Source: Neonectria sp. B-13
Taxonomy: Eukaryota; Ascomycota; Sordariomycetes; Hypocreales; Nectriaceae
Length of the DNA: 64,000 nucleotides
Direction of reading: 5' to 3'
Assembly: GCA_002682825.1 (NCBI GenBank)
Contig: NOKP01000001.1
Span: 5,273,296 to 5,337,295 of the forward strand
Positions within the stretch are counted from its first letter, which is position 1; the number at the start of each line of letters is the position of its first letter. This document shows positions 47,248 through 58,727 of this stretch, piece after piece. The notes beneath the pieces are model-generated. The model searched no databases, was not told where the DNA came from, and worked only from the letters and a program-made list of their open reading frames with translations. A program made the translations under genes and the position numbers.

Positions 47248-48736
47248 ATTTGCAGAGCGACAGCAGCAGCGTTGTGGAATGGTGTCTCACTATCTCTCAA
47301 TCTCAGCATCTGGATCTCAAGAGTGTCGTGCAGATGGCATGTATGGGGATGTCTGAAGGATGTGAAGTGAAGTGACTCGGGTTGGAACAGCACTAGAGGA
47401 GAACAAACCGCCATGTGGGCAAACGCCTCAGGCCAGACAGAGCACGGAACAATTCAAAGACGCCCGATTCCCGGGCAGTGTTTGCTCAGCGGATCGATTC
47501 TAGAGCCAAGGGCCAACCCTGGCTGAAGCCCCTGATCTATTTGCTGCAACTACCCGAGCGAGTGACTGAGCGAGCGAATGAGGCCCTCGCGGATGCGTGC
47601 AGGAGACAAGGAACGGAGTAGGGGCGGTTCGGTGTGTGTGACAGACGGAGAAAAGCCCGGAAATCCGATATCTTCTTGTCTGCGTATAGGTACCTATGTA
47701 CCCGCTTGCTTGCCAGTGGTCTACGAAGAAAGCGTAACCTGGAATATGAGAGGCTATTTGAGCAGATGGTTATACAAAACGAAGGAAGGTGCGGTCTTCA
47801 ATGCGTCATCGCTCAGACCGAGGAGGAACGCATGTATTCGTACAGCAACCTAACAATTCCGAAACGATCCCCATTACATCAATTCAAACATGCGTCCAAC
47901 TGTGCGAAATACAAAGACCCAGGCCGGGACGAAGCGGTTGACGAGGCAAACGGGGCTGGTCAATGTCCGTCAAGATACAAACATACTTAGTCCTTCAAAC
48001 AAAAAACATTATCCAACCCTAATGTACAATAGCTCGGGTCCAACACCTCAACAGCGGCGATCTTTACATAAATACGCACGTCTCCGGGCCTGGACCATCG
48101 GGTAACACTCCTACCATTGGCCGCACTGTTCACCACAACGAATCTCATCCAACGAAGACCAGAAATGATCAAACTGATTTGACGAGAACTGCCAAAGCGC
48201 ACCTATCTTCAGAGTCCAGCGCAGTCCCTTTAACTATAGCAATGCATCTCACACTTCTCGCAGGGAGGCCGACCCTCTCCAAAGGGCTCTAGTATGATCG
48301 CGACAGGCTTCTCCTCTTGGTTGCTCGAAGATCAACCAATACAGAATCCCCTCTCACCACCACCCGCCCTAATCTTTATCGAGTTGCCTCCTTCGCCATC
48401 GACGATGTCATATGCCTTGCCATGGTCACTACAGAGCCATGCACCATAGATGTCCCCAGTTGTGAAGCGAAATCGTCTACAACCTTAACGGCGACATGTG
48501 GTTTGCGCCACGACGCTTGGTTCAGAGTCCTGACCTAGGCTCAGAGCTAGTCACCAAGTGCGTGACCGCATCCGTCGCGAATGCGCACGACTCGTGTCGG
48601 CTACGCTCCTTGTCTAGAGCTGGGGACGGGATTTCGAGGGGGAAATGTTACTAGCCATTCCCTTAAATCGGTCTCATGTCCTTGAATTGTCGGTTAGCAT
48701 TCCGATTCGCCTTTGACCTTCACATAGCAGTGTCCC
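47248..48736. other. Intergenic between chitin synthase VII promoter and UPF2 3' end
   Basis: 1.49 kb. Short frames on both strands have no recognisable domain. The left half is the promoter of the chitin synthase and the right half the UPF2 3' region. Nothing else was supported. Confidence 0.55.
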
Positions 48737-51700
48737 TTACCAGTCAACGTCACTTAGTTGAAGTTTTCGGATCCTCTGGCCTCTGTCCTTGTTTCCCCGC
48801 TCCAGGCGGTTGTGGTAGTACGTCGTCGGACGTTCGTGACCTGGGTTGAATAATGAATATTAGCATTCCTAATGGGAGGTTCTGGGTCTGTACCACCGTC
48901 TTGATCGTCGTTTTGTTGAAGATCATAGTTGAGCACCAGGCTTTTGATGCGCTGTTGTTCTTCGCGTTCGGCCTGTTGCTGGTTCTTCATTGCAATCGCA
49001 AAGGTCGAATCCGAGGGAAGCTCGACAGTTCGCGTCTACCACCTAGTCAGCATAACCATGAGCAACACGATTGGCATCTACCATACCTGCTGACGGTTGC
49101 CTCGCTTCGTCAGAAGGGAGAAGGCCATAGTGTTTCCGGGAGCTACAGGAGCGGGCTCGACTTGCCCATCACCAGACTCAGCTACCGTAGACGTCTCGCG
49201 GTTCTTGGGCCGAACTGGAAGAGGCACGTCAAAGAGCTGCTTGCGCTCAAATTTGCGAGACTCGAGGCTCTCGGTCATCATCTTGGCATACTCGCGTTCG
49301 AATTCCGCCTCATCTTCAGGATCAACTTGCTCCTCCTGGCGAGTAACAACAATGGCCTCCTCGTCGAAGGAACTTTCGCGATCGGACTCATCATCCACGT
49401 CCTGCTTAAAAAGCGTCAGCATTGTAAAGCCACTCTCCAGTAAGGAAGGACGTACGTCAATTTCTTCTTCATCAGAGGCACTATCGTCATCATCTTCACC
49501 GTCGTCGCCATCCCCGTTGTCATCATCTGATGAGGGACCGCTGGTAGCGTCGTCCACATCGATAGCCTTGTCAATGCCAGCCGTCTTCTGATCTTGTGCC
49601 ACAGCGAGCTGGAAGGCCTTGGCAGCCTCTTCCAAGCTGGCAGCCAGTTTCCATTGCGGTCGAGTCAGTGCAAAGGTATCCTGCACCGTGAACTCAATGT
49701 CCATTGGCAGCGACGTCTTTGTGAAAACGTAGTACTTTCGAATATATTTAGCTGACATTGGGATAGTCTCGTGGCGAAGTTGGACATACCTGAAAGAATG
49801 ACAAGAAATAGTCAAGTTTCTTGCCAGCGGCGCCTCGGTTGAAAAACATGCCGCATGTTTCCAACATCGTAGCCACGAGACGAATGCGGAAGAAGTCGTC
49901 AGGCGGGTCGAGGGGGTTATATCGGCCCGGTACGGGAGGACCGCCTATAAAGCTAGTGAGTTTGCTATCTTGCCACTGTATTCAACTAGGATTACCCACC
50001 ATATCCAAAGGTCATGATCTTGTACATGGTGTCAAAGATGACGGGATGCTCCAGCATACGATAGTTGTATAGCTCGCCAAGGTACTTGACCTCGGCAACG
50101 CGTCGCTGGAAGAACCTAAAGTCGTTCTGTTCAAGTCCGAAGCTGACTGCCTCAACGACATTGTCGATGACTTTCACAACGAATCCAGGATGGTAGCGGT
50201 AGAGGGCGCTCAACAGAATGCCGAGGAGATGGACACTTCCATACTTGACCTTTCCCGGCTTTGAAAAGACCTTTTCCAAAATAGCAACAACTTCGGCTTC
50301 TTCCCAGTGGAGCCTGCGAATTTGCTTCAAGATCTTGCTATAGTTTCTCTTGGTCATATCAACATAAATCAGCTTGCGGATGAACAGTTCCATGGGTGTT
50401 CTCTCTTTCTGTTCGATCGCAGGCCGCTCTGGGGGGTCGACGTAGTACGTGGCATTGTCAATAAGCATACGCTCAGGCTGGCCAATGTGCTGAACCGACT
50501 TCTTGCGCTGCAACGTCTCGAGGAAGCTTGCCATACGCGGGGACGTCTCGGGGTTTCGGAGCAGATATCGGCCGCAGTTCTCAATCAGGTTGCAGAGAAT
50601 TTCGATGTTCATCCGGGAGAAGTCATCCAAACTGACCTTCAGGCAGTGAAAGACGACATGCTCGGGAACGATGCCGAATTTAGTCAGCTCTGCCAAGTAG
50701 CGAATATTGCTCAGTCTAACTTGGCCAAGAAAGTCTTTCTCTTTGCGACGTTGCAAACTGCGGAATTCGGCGTCGAGGTATTCGACCAGGCCTTTGGGGA
50801 CGTCTGGCATATATCTTCCCAGAGTTGCGACCAATCGAGACCAGGATGGGAGCAAATCACTTCGGCCTTTGGGGACCTCAGTTAGTGCCTTGACCAGTCG
50901 GTTTCGTGAGGCCTTGGAGTTGAGGAAGCAGAAGTCGATCGCGGTCTGATCCACGATATCCTTATTGGTCAATTCGGGTAGGCGAGCGAGGAGGGCATCG
51001 ACCTGAGCTCCGATTGTCTTGTTGGCGATCGCGGTGGATTGGTCATCGGCAGGGTCGATGGGCTTCGGCGTCTCGGCAGCCTCGCTCTGATCAATCTTCT
51101 TGCCAACCTGTTCATCAGTGTCTGGCTTCTTCTTTTTCCCATCCTCGAGAAGAATCGGCGGGACCTTGCCCTTCAGGTCGACCAAATTTTCGTAGAAGCG
51201 GCGCTCGTCCTCGTCCTCCCAAATTCCGGCACCATCTCCCATTGATCGTAGGTAGTCACCCGTCTTGACGAGGCCAATAGATCCATTCGATGTTCCCAGA
51301 GAGTCGTCTGAATCCTTCAAGTCAGGCATGTCGGCGCCAATGGCATCGGCGATAACCTGCGCGTTGGAGACCAAGCGCTCCTGGGCCTTGACTTGTTTTT
51401 CGTAGTTGGCCTGGCGATCTTCGAACACTTCGCCAGACTTGACATAGGCTTCGGCGTTTCGCCTGGCTTGAGACTGGATGGACTTTTGGTCCCGCGCGAT
51501 GTGGGCTTTCACATCTTCGAAGTACCTCTTGAGAACGTTTTTGAAGCGGTCTCGCAATTCTGGCTCGGTAAAGGGTTGGTCTGTGGCAGATGAAGTCCCA
51601 GACTCATCAGTGCCATCGTCTTGGCCATCTCCGTTGGCAGCAGTCGCAACACCATCCTCTTCCACAGTCTTGCGGCCATCGGCTCCAGTGGGCTTGACAC

Positions 51701-52538
51701 CTAGGATGTCCCAGCTAAACGACTTGACAAATATCACGAGCAAAGGAAGGTTTGCGTGTTCGCGATCGTATCCGAGGAGATCCTTGAGAACTTCGAGGGG
51801 GAAAGGCTCGGCAGCGGTCCCCTTGTTGGAGCTGCTCCGGGGCTTGAGCTCAACGGGTTTGCCAGCGGCCCCCTTGGTTGCGTCGTCGGGTCGGCTCACG
51901 TCGTCGAGAGTTCTGATGGCGCAAACCAGCCATAGTTCGGCGACCACACGCAGGAGCGCGCGCTGTCGAGTGATTCGTTCCTTTTCTTCTTTCTCACGGA
52001 CCTCTGGTGCCAGCGACTTGAGGATGCCCCGGTCCGGGGTCGCCATGCCCTTGCCGAGCAGCCATGCTAGGTATTCGGTGAACTCGCTTGGCCCAAAACG
52101 CTGGTGGAGGGCGCTGACAATCTCGACGCCGGCCTCGATCTCGCCAGGAGACTTGAGTCGGCAGAGTCCTTCATAGCAGGCGGATACGATTTCGGACAGG
52201 TACTTGTGCAGGCTGAGAGTTCGGATTTCTTGGAGGAAGGTGGCGAGGGTGGCGGCGGTGATAGCGGTTCGCAGTCGCTTTATGAAGGCGGTGTTCTTCT
52301 TGAGTGAGGAATCGAGCGTCTTGCTAACGGGGAAGAGATCTGGAGTCTGGCCGTTAATGGGAGCGGGGGGAGAAGTGGTGGGGCAATGACGGATAGGAAC
52401 CTTTCTCGTCGTCCCAAGCTCTTTCGTTCAGAACGCGCAGTTCGCCTATGAGACTGGTAAGTATATGTATACTAGCCAAGTGCAAGTGTGGGATCCGGGA
52501 GAGCGCTGGGGTGGCGTACGCTTCCTTGCGCGGTCCAT
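48737..52538 (-). CDS. upf2: Nonsense-mediated decay factor Upf2
   Basis: Eight exons, 52538-52520, 52445-52401, 52339-50000, 49944-49790, 49734-49456, 49401-49087, 49035-48897 and 48840-48737, encode 1131 aa. The start MDRARKRELRVLNERAWDDEK has a CCACCATGG context. Three MIF4G repeats can be placed at about 33-125, 480-610 and 660-880 (LSLHKYLSEIVSACYEG, LDFFL-type word LDYFLSFFQ|YYVFTKTSLPMDIEF, FALTRPQWKLA). A long acidic stretch (GDDGEDDDDSASDEEEID) and the Upf1-binding C-terminus (TFAIAMKNQQQAEREEQQRIK, then RKLQLSDVDW) follow. Upf2 bridges Upf1 to Upf3 and the exon-junction complex and triggers mRNA decay. The intron 49402-49455 is 54 nt, in phase and stop-free, so retention would add 18 hydrophobic residues. 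Splicing at GTAAGG overlapping the stop would change only the last residue (W to WT). Confidence 0.92.
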
Positions 52539-53507
52539 GGTGGATCACGACGCAGCGATGAAGTAAAGGTTGGAGGAAGAATGATGAAATCGGGCGGCGC
52601 TACATTCGGCGCGAGAGGGACTGCTAAGGGATGTGCTGTCCCGGGAAGTGGTGTTGTAGACGGTCCAACAGAGCCGACATGGGTGCGTCCAACGAAGCAG
52701 GACGGGAGAATGGCGAAAGGGCGGCGCGAAGGGCGTCTCTGGTGTTGGTGACCTTGATGCGAGGTAGAAGTAGAGAGAGTTGGTGACTGTCGGTCGAAGG
52801 TTGCGGCGGATGCCCTACCAGACTGATTAGGTACGTACCGCCCACTTCAACTCCTGTCTACTAGTACTAAGTACTGAAGCTACCCTGCAGCATTTGGATT
52901 GGCGTGCGCGCGCTTTGGATCAACGGGAGGACAATTGCGGCTTCGTCCAGTACGACCCGAGCACAATAAAGGCTCCATACATCCATTCCATGTGAATGTG
53001 AACGTGAACCCTCTTTGCAGCGGATCAACAATGTAGCGACTCAGTCAGTGAAGGCTCGTCGCCTACCGGCTGACTCAGGCACCAAAAGTTCCAGAGTCTT
53101 GGATTTCCACTGCCTCGCCCACCGTTCAGAACACCCGACAATCCAAGGAAGCTTCAACACACGATTTCCCAAATGTGTCCCACAGAACTGAAGCTACAGC
53201 TGGGCCGCAAAAAAAGGAAAAAAGCTTGGCTTCCTCGGTCTCAACTGCCTCTCGCAAAGCCTCTCCTCTAATTAAGCAGGTCTCCCCCCTACTTCATGTT
53301 ACGTGGACATACAAAACACCAGTTCACGCGTGCAATTTAACACAAAAAAGCACATCATCATGAACCATTCAACGAACTAGGGTCAGTCAATGATGCCCAA
53401 TGCCAATGCCAATGCCAATAAAACGGGGACGTCTCTGCTCTTCTTTATCTTTCAGTCGCCAACGGAGTGGATCCGGCGCGGTTCAGACATCTCCGGCGCA
53501 ACTCGCC

Positions 53508-53701
53508 TTATCAGCCATTGTGATTCGTCAACCGCCGCCGCAACCTCCGCGGACACGCCCGCGTTCGAGATCCTATCATCCCACGCACCCACTCTACTGT
53601 GATTTACATCTCCTCGCTCATTGTCATCGAAACCCGCGGCATCATGAGATTCACCCCGCCCGAGAACGGTCAGGCCAGCCATAGCTACACGGGCTCTTAT
53701 C
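53508..53701 (-). promoter_or_regulatory. GATA-factor (AreA/NIT2) sites of the nitrate reductase promoter
   Basis: Three GATA cores on the minus strand: TTATC at 53508-53512, CTATC at 53573-53577 and TTATC at 53697-53701, within 400 bp of the nitrate reductase ATG. AreA/NIT2 GATA factors turn on nitrate assimilation when ammonium and glutamine are scarce. GATA words are frequent by chance; the cluster beside the NIT4 palindrome is what makes them credible. Confidence 0.55.
53545..53553 (+). promoter_or_regulatory. NIT4/NirA binding palindrome
   Basis: CTCCGCGGA contains the Neurospora NIT4 palindrome TCCGCGGA and also fits the Aspergillus NirA consensus CTCCGHGG. It is 354 bp upstream of the nitrate reductase start and lies between the GATA sites, the expected place for the pathway-specific Zn2Cys6 activator that responds to nitrate. 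Confidence 0.7.
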
Positions 53702-53906
53702 TGAGGTCCGTGGTGCAACGAACTGGCTGGTAGTTGAACTCGACCACCCGCACGTCGCCAGTTATTAGCCAGCATCATCCATGCTCCCGTCTAGTGACTG
53801 GTTCTCTTTGCGTTGCAATTTTTCCCCCCGTACATTTGGTACTCCGTTTATGTCTATAATTTCTCTCTCTCTTAGTGTTTGCATTTCTTGACATCACATC
53901 TTCAAT

Positions 53907-56640
53907 ATGGAGCTTCTCTCATCATTAGCTTTGAGGACGATTCCCGAGCACTCGGAATCGTCGTTCAGCAATATCTTCCCTCCAAGTCCCCCGGCCACAG
54001 CCAAGCCGTCTCGGATAAGCAGTTTTCAAGACTTACAAAATGTGCCGTTGATCGAGTTCCCCAAGCGCTATCCCTTACCGCCGAATTTCCGATCCAAGGA
54101 CGTCTTGCCCGAAGACCTCAAGACTCCGGACAGTCACGTTAAGCGAGATCCCCGTCTGATTCGTCTAACGGGTGTCCATCCCTTCAACGTTGAAGCCCCC
54201 CTGAGCGAGCTGTACGATGAGGGCTTCCTGACGAGCGAGGACCTTCACTATGTTCGCAACCATGGCGGCGTTCCCAAGTGCCAGGACGAGGATATGCTCG
54301 ACTGGGAGTTCACGGTGGAGGGCATGGTGGACAAGCCCATCTCCATGAGCGTGAGAGATCTCATAAGCGACTATGAGCAGGCCACCTATCCCGTGACGCT
54401 CGTCTGCGCCGGCAACCGTCGCAAAGAACAGAACATGGTCCGGAAGACAAAGGGGTTCTCCTGGGGTGCTGCCGGCCTGTCGACCGCGCTGTGGACTGGT
54501 GTCCCCATCGGCGAGCTTCTGGCTGCGGCAAAGCCAAGGCGAGGTGCCAGGTTCGTCTGCTTCGAGGGCGCCGATAAGCTGCCCAACGGCTACTATGGGA
54601 CATCCATCAAGCTGAACTGGTGCATGGATCCCAACCGAGGCGTCATGGTCGCCCACAAGATGAACGGCGACTCTCTCCACCCCGATCACGGGAAGCCCGT
54701 ACGCATCATCATCCCCGGTCAGATTGGTGGGAGAAGTGTCAAGTGGTTAAAGAGGATAATCGTCACCGCTGAGCCTAGCGATAGTTGGTACCACATCTTT
54801 GACAACCGCGTGCTCCCCACCATGATCACGCCCGAGGCGAGCGCCGACCTACCTGATGTATGGAGGGACGACAGATACGCCATCTACGAACTTAATGTCA
54901 ATAGCGCAATATGCTATCCCGGCCACGATGAGAAGCTATCCCTCGCGGACGGCCCAGCTACCTACACCGCAAGGGGCTATGCCTACAGTGGTGGCGGAAG
55001 GCGAGTCACAAGAGTCGAAGTCACCTTGGACAAGGGCAAGTCATGGAGGCTCGCGAACGTCAACTACCCCGAGGACGAGTACCGGCTCGCACCCGAGGGC
55101 GATACCTTATTTGGCGGCAGGGTGGACATGTGGTGGCGGGAGACGTCCTTCTGTTGGTGCTTCTGGGAGCTCGATATCCCCCTTGACGACCTTCGAGAAG
55201 CAGACGACATCATGATTCGCGCAATGGACGACTCGATGATGGTTCAGCCTCGAGATATGTACTGGAGTGTGCTAGGCATGATGAACAACCCCTGGTTCCG
55301 GGTGGTGATACACAAGGAAGCCCACTCGCTGCGGTTCGAGCACCCGACACAACCAGCTCTAATGCCGGGCGGCTGGATGGATCGAGTCAAGAAGTCGGGC
55401 GGGAACCTCGCCAACGGCTTCTGGGGCGAGAAGGTCTCGGGCGAAGTGGAGGAGGCCGTGGAACAGACGCCCGAAAAGGAGATTTGCATGACCAACCCCA
55501 AGCTTGATCGAGCAATCACCGCTGCGGAGCTCAAGCAGCATGACGGTGATGTCGAGCCCTGGTTTGTCGTAAACGGCCAGGTCTACGACGGCACGGCCTT
55601 CCTGGAGGGCCATCCCGGCGGTGCAGCATCCATCGTCGGAGCCGCCGGCCAGGACGTGACGGATGAGTTTGTCGCCATTCGTGAGTTATCCTCCCTCTTT
55701 GATACTGCCCATGTATTGACTCCTTGATGTAGACAGCGAAAACGCCAAGGCCATGATGCCTGAATACCACATCGGCGCCCTCGACGAAGCCTCCCGCGCC
55801 GCCCTTGTCGGCGGCGATGACTCGGCGGACAGCGATGACGCCCGGCCCGTCTTCCTGCAGGCCAAGACATGGAGCAAGGCCGTCCTCGACCGCAAGGACA
55901 CCATCTCCTCCGACACCAAGATCTTCTCCTTCCGGCTCAACCACGACGCCCAACAGGTTGGCCTCCCCACGGGCCAGCACCTCATGATGCGCCTCCGCGA
56001 CCCGGCGACCCGTGAGGCCATCATCCGCGCTTACACGCCCTACTCGGACGGCGCACAGTGCGGCCGCCTGGACGTCCTCATCAAGATCTACAGCGACGAG
56101 CCCGGCCGGCCCGGCGGAAAGATGACGCAGTCGCTCGACGCCCTCCCGCTTGGCCACTTCGTCGACTTCAAGGGTCCCGTCGGCAAGTTCGAATACCTGG
56201 GCCGGGGCGCCTGCGCCATCGCCGGCCGCACCCGCCGCGTCCGCCGTTTCGTCATGATCTGCGGCGGCTCTGGCATTACACCGATCCGACAAGTTCTCAG
56301 CGCCGTGCTCCGCGACGCCCAAGACCCGACCGAATGTCTCGTGTTAAACGGCAACCGCACCGAGGAGGATATCCTGTGTATGGCGGAGCTTGACGCCCTA
56401 GCCGTGGCAAACCCGAACCGGTGCCGGCTCATCTACGCCCTCACTAAGCCGCCCCTATCGTGGACGGGCATCACCGGTCGGCTGAGCCAGGACTTGTTTG
56501 AAAACGAAGTGGGCAAGCCGACGCCCAGCGACGCAGGGGATGAGCTGGTGTTGGTGTGTGGGCCTGGGCCTATGGAAAAGAGCGCGAGGGAGATTTTCTC
56601 AGGTATGGGATGGAAGGAGGACGATCTAATCTTCTTTTGA
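53907..56640 (+). CDS. niaD: Assimilatory nitrate reductase, NAD(P)H
   Basis: Two exons, 53907-55680 and 55733-56640 (52-bp intron), encode 893 aa. Domains in order: molybdopterin domain with the cofactor-ligating Cys167 in TLVCAGNRR; dimerisation domain (RVTRVEVTLDKGKSWRLA); cytochrome b5 domain with EGHPGGAA (His ~569); FAD domain with RAYTPYS and GGKMTQSLD; NAD(P)H domain with CGGSGITPIRQV and CGPGPM. The cytosolic homodimer reduces nitrate to nitrite. The intron falls inside the b5 domain (DEFVAI|HSENAKAMM), the position of the single intron in several Sordariomycete genes. No nitrite reductase or nitrate transporter is in the window, so the genes are not clustered locally. Control by NIT4/NirA and GATA factors is inferred from the upstream sites. 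Confidence 0.96.
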
Positions 56641-57078
56641 GCGGATGCGTGATTTGACGAGGGTACGGAGTGCAGTATGTCACCAGAATGGGATATCTGG
56701 AGTGGACGAATATTGGGCCTGTTAGAACTGGCTGGTTAAAGCATGAGGGAGGTTACAACCGCAAACATTACAGAGCATATATGATCCAAGAATGTAGGGG
56801 CGGGTTTGAATTGGGAGGTCTCCCATCTTTCATCTTGTACATCCTAGTAACAATCTAAAAAGTTGGTCGCAAACAAGTTGCTTTCCAAATGTGACACATT
56901 AAAAGGAAACCCCCGTTGAGCGATACCGTTGTTGTTTTCTCCGGCAGCCATCGATAGCTATCCTGAAAGGGGGCCATTCCAATATTCAGCACGTAAACTC
57001 CAGCGCAAAGCCAATATTTTATCAAGTCTCGTGTTGAGTCGTTGCATCGTGGTCCGAGGTCCAGGGAGAAGGGGTGCC
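56641..57078. other. Intergenic, convergent 3' regions
   Basis: 438 bp between the nitrate reductase and transporter stop codons. AT-rich in the middle (56840-56910). No gene was seen. Confidence 0.6.
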
Positions 57079-58727
57079 TCAGTGTTCGCCTTCGCTCGCA
57101 CTCCCGCCCTCACTCGCATGAGCTGGATCTGGATAGTACCAGGCGGCAACAGCAATAGCAAAGTAAAGGATTATGAGAAGGAAGCCTTCGAGGTAGTTAC
57201 TCTTCTGGTCCTGCAAGAACCTGCCGACCGTGAGGATGGCCAGGATAAGCATGACGAGGTGGAACACATCAAAGCTCAGGTCCATGTTCTTGTTCAGGCC
57301 CCAGCCAACAATGACCGAAAGGGGGCCGGTGAAGAGCGCAGTCTGAAGAGTGGCGCCGAGAACATGAGACAGGGCAAAGTTCATCTGGTTATCCCAGGCC
57401 TCATCCATGGCGGTGAGGTGCTCGGCAATCTTCTCGACGAGTGGCACCAAGATGAGACCCATAAATGCATCAGAGACATTCCCATTCTCGATAACAGGCT
57501 CAATCTGCATGACCAAGATGATAGCGATGAGGGTGACAAGGGCAATTGAGATGGTGAGGGCGATGATGGATTCGGTCAGAGTGAGCTTGGGCTTGGCTTC
57601 CTCTTTGTGCTTATCGTCATCGCGAGCCTCGTCGAACACGAAGATTGCTTCGTAAATTCCATGGTGTGTCCGGGCCTGAAAGAAGGCGTAGACAGCGTAT
57701 GCGATGATGAGAAGGATAGAAATGACGCGAGAGATCTGGAGGAGCTTGTGGTCAAGACCTTCAGTCGAGAGGTCCGTGGTATTCAGGCCGTGCTCGAAGA
57801 TGGTGGGGACAGCCAACACGACGCCGCTGGGAAAAGAAAAGTGGTTAGCAATCGTCGACGGCGGTAGATCATGATTGGACATGGACATACGCAGTGAGCA
57901 GCAAGCCACTTCCGGCCTCACTGATGGCATCGCTGAAAGTCTGTTCGTCCTTTAAGAGGCCACCAACGAAGAAACAGGCGCCCAAGCAGAGGACCATGGT
58001 AGCCAGGATTGAGCCTAGGATAGCAGCCTTGATGACGTAGAATTGGTCCTTGGACAGAAGGACCATGAACAAGACGATCTCGACGACGGAACCACAACTG
58101 AGAGCGGTTAGCACGTCCTGTTGTTTGGTTGCCAGAGCAGGTAGCCAGGACTTACGTGATCTCCGTCAGGACACCCCAGACATGGGGGAATTTCCGGGCG
58201 AGTTCCTGGCCGGCGAAACCGATCATGTTGGCACAGGGGACCATGGCGATGTAGGCGAGGGTGAAGATGAGTGTGTGGTGATCGGGCAGAGCATCTGTTC
58301 AGAAGGGAGCATGTTAGTGGCCAGCAGACAACGACAACAACAACAACAACAACAAAAGACCATGGTCACCAAGAAGTCTCGGCATCACCTGAGGAAACAT
58401 ACAGCGGACGGCAATGGCGGCTGGCACGACGGGCCATAGAAAGTTGCAGAGCAAACTGGCGCGACTCGTCGACTTGAACGAGATGTAAGTGAAGTGGATG
58501 GGATGGAAACCGGAGCGGCCACTCTCGCCCTCTGGCCGGACCCATGGCGCCCTCTTGTCTTGGGCCTGCATGCCTCTTTTGAATTGCGTATGTGTGTTGG
58601 GAGGAGGCAGCGTGGGCGCGTTGCGGTGGTCCTGAGAATGAACGGACTCGCGGCGCTGGCGGGATTGTGGCCGTTGTCGAGAGCGTGGCCGCTGGCGAGA
58701 GTGCGACGGAGAGTGGTCAGCGGCCAT
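57079..58727 (-). CDS. Divergent Ca2+/H+ exchanger-like (CaCA) membrane protein
   Basis: Four exons, 58727-58403, 58294-58156, 58097-57891 and 57826-57079, encode 472 aa. A basic, Ser/Arg/Gln-rich N-terminus precedes about eleven hydrophobic segments in two halves separated by an acidic linker (FDEARDDDKHKEE). Each half carries a CaCA-like repeat: CGSVVEIVLF (Glu161) and LVPLVEKIAEHLTA (Glu355, Glu359, His360), with LGSILATMVLCLGACFFVGG and LGATLQTALFTGPLSVIVGW after them. The layout is that of vacuolar VCX1/CAX exchangers, but the usual GNAxE signature is replaced in both repeats (CGSVVE and VEKIAEH). It may be a distinct fungal branch with altered ion preference. Location is probably the vacuole or another endomembrane. 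The start at 58727 is ATG; a GTG lies two codons upstream. Confidence 0.8.
58328..58356 (+). repeat. CAA trinucleotide repeat in transporter intron 1
   Basis: About seven consecutive CAA units in the 108-bp first intron of the exchanger-like gene. Confidence 0.9.

Larger units (their letters stand above)
52539..53906. other. Divergent promoter region, UPF2 and nitrate reductase
   Basis: 1.37 kb with no coding region recognised. It contains a NIT4/NirA-type palindrome at 53546-53553, three TATC/GATA words at 53508-53701 and a CAATGC run (53396-53417), all on the nitrate reductase side. Confidence 0.65.

Noticed and set aside
48680..48739. Extra UPF2 intron using the GTAAGG that overlaps the stop codon
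   Set aside because: Possible, but it would change only the C-terminal residue; the simple stop after LSDVDW was kept.
55531..56322. 263-codon open frame on the minus strand
   Set aside because: Antisense to the cytochrome b5 and FAD domains of nitrate reductase.
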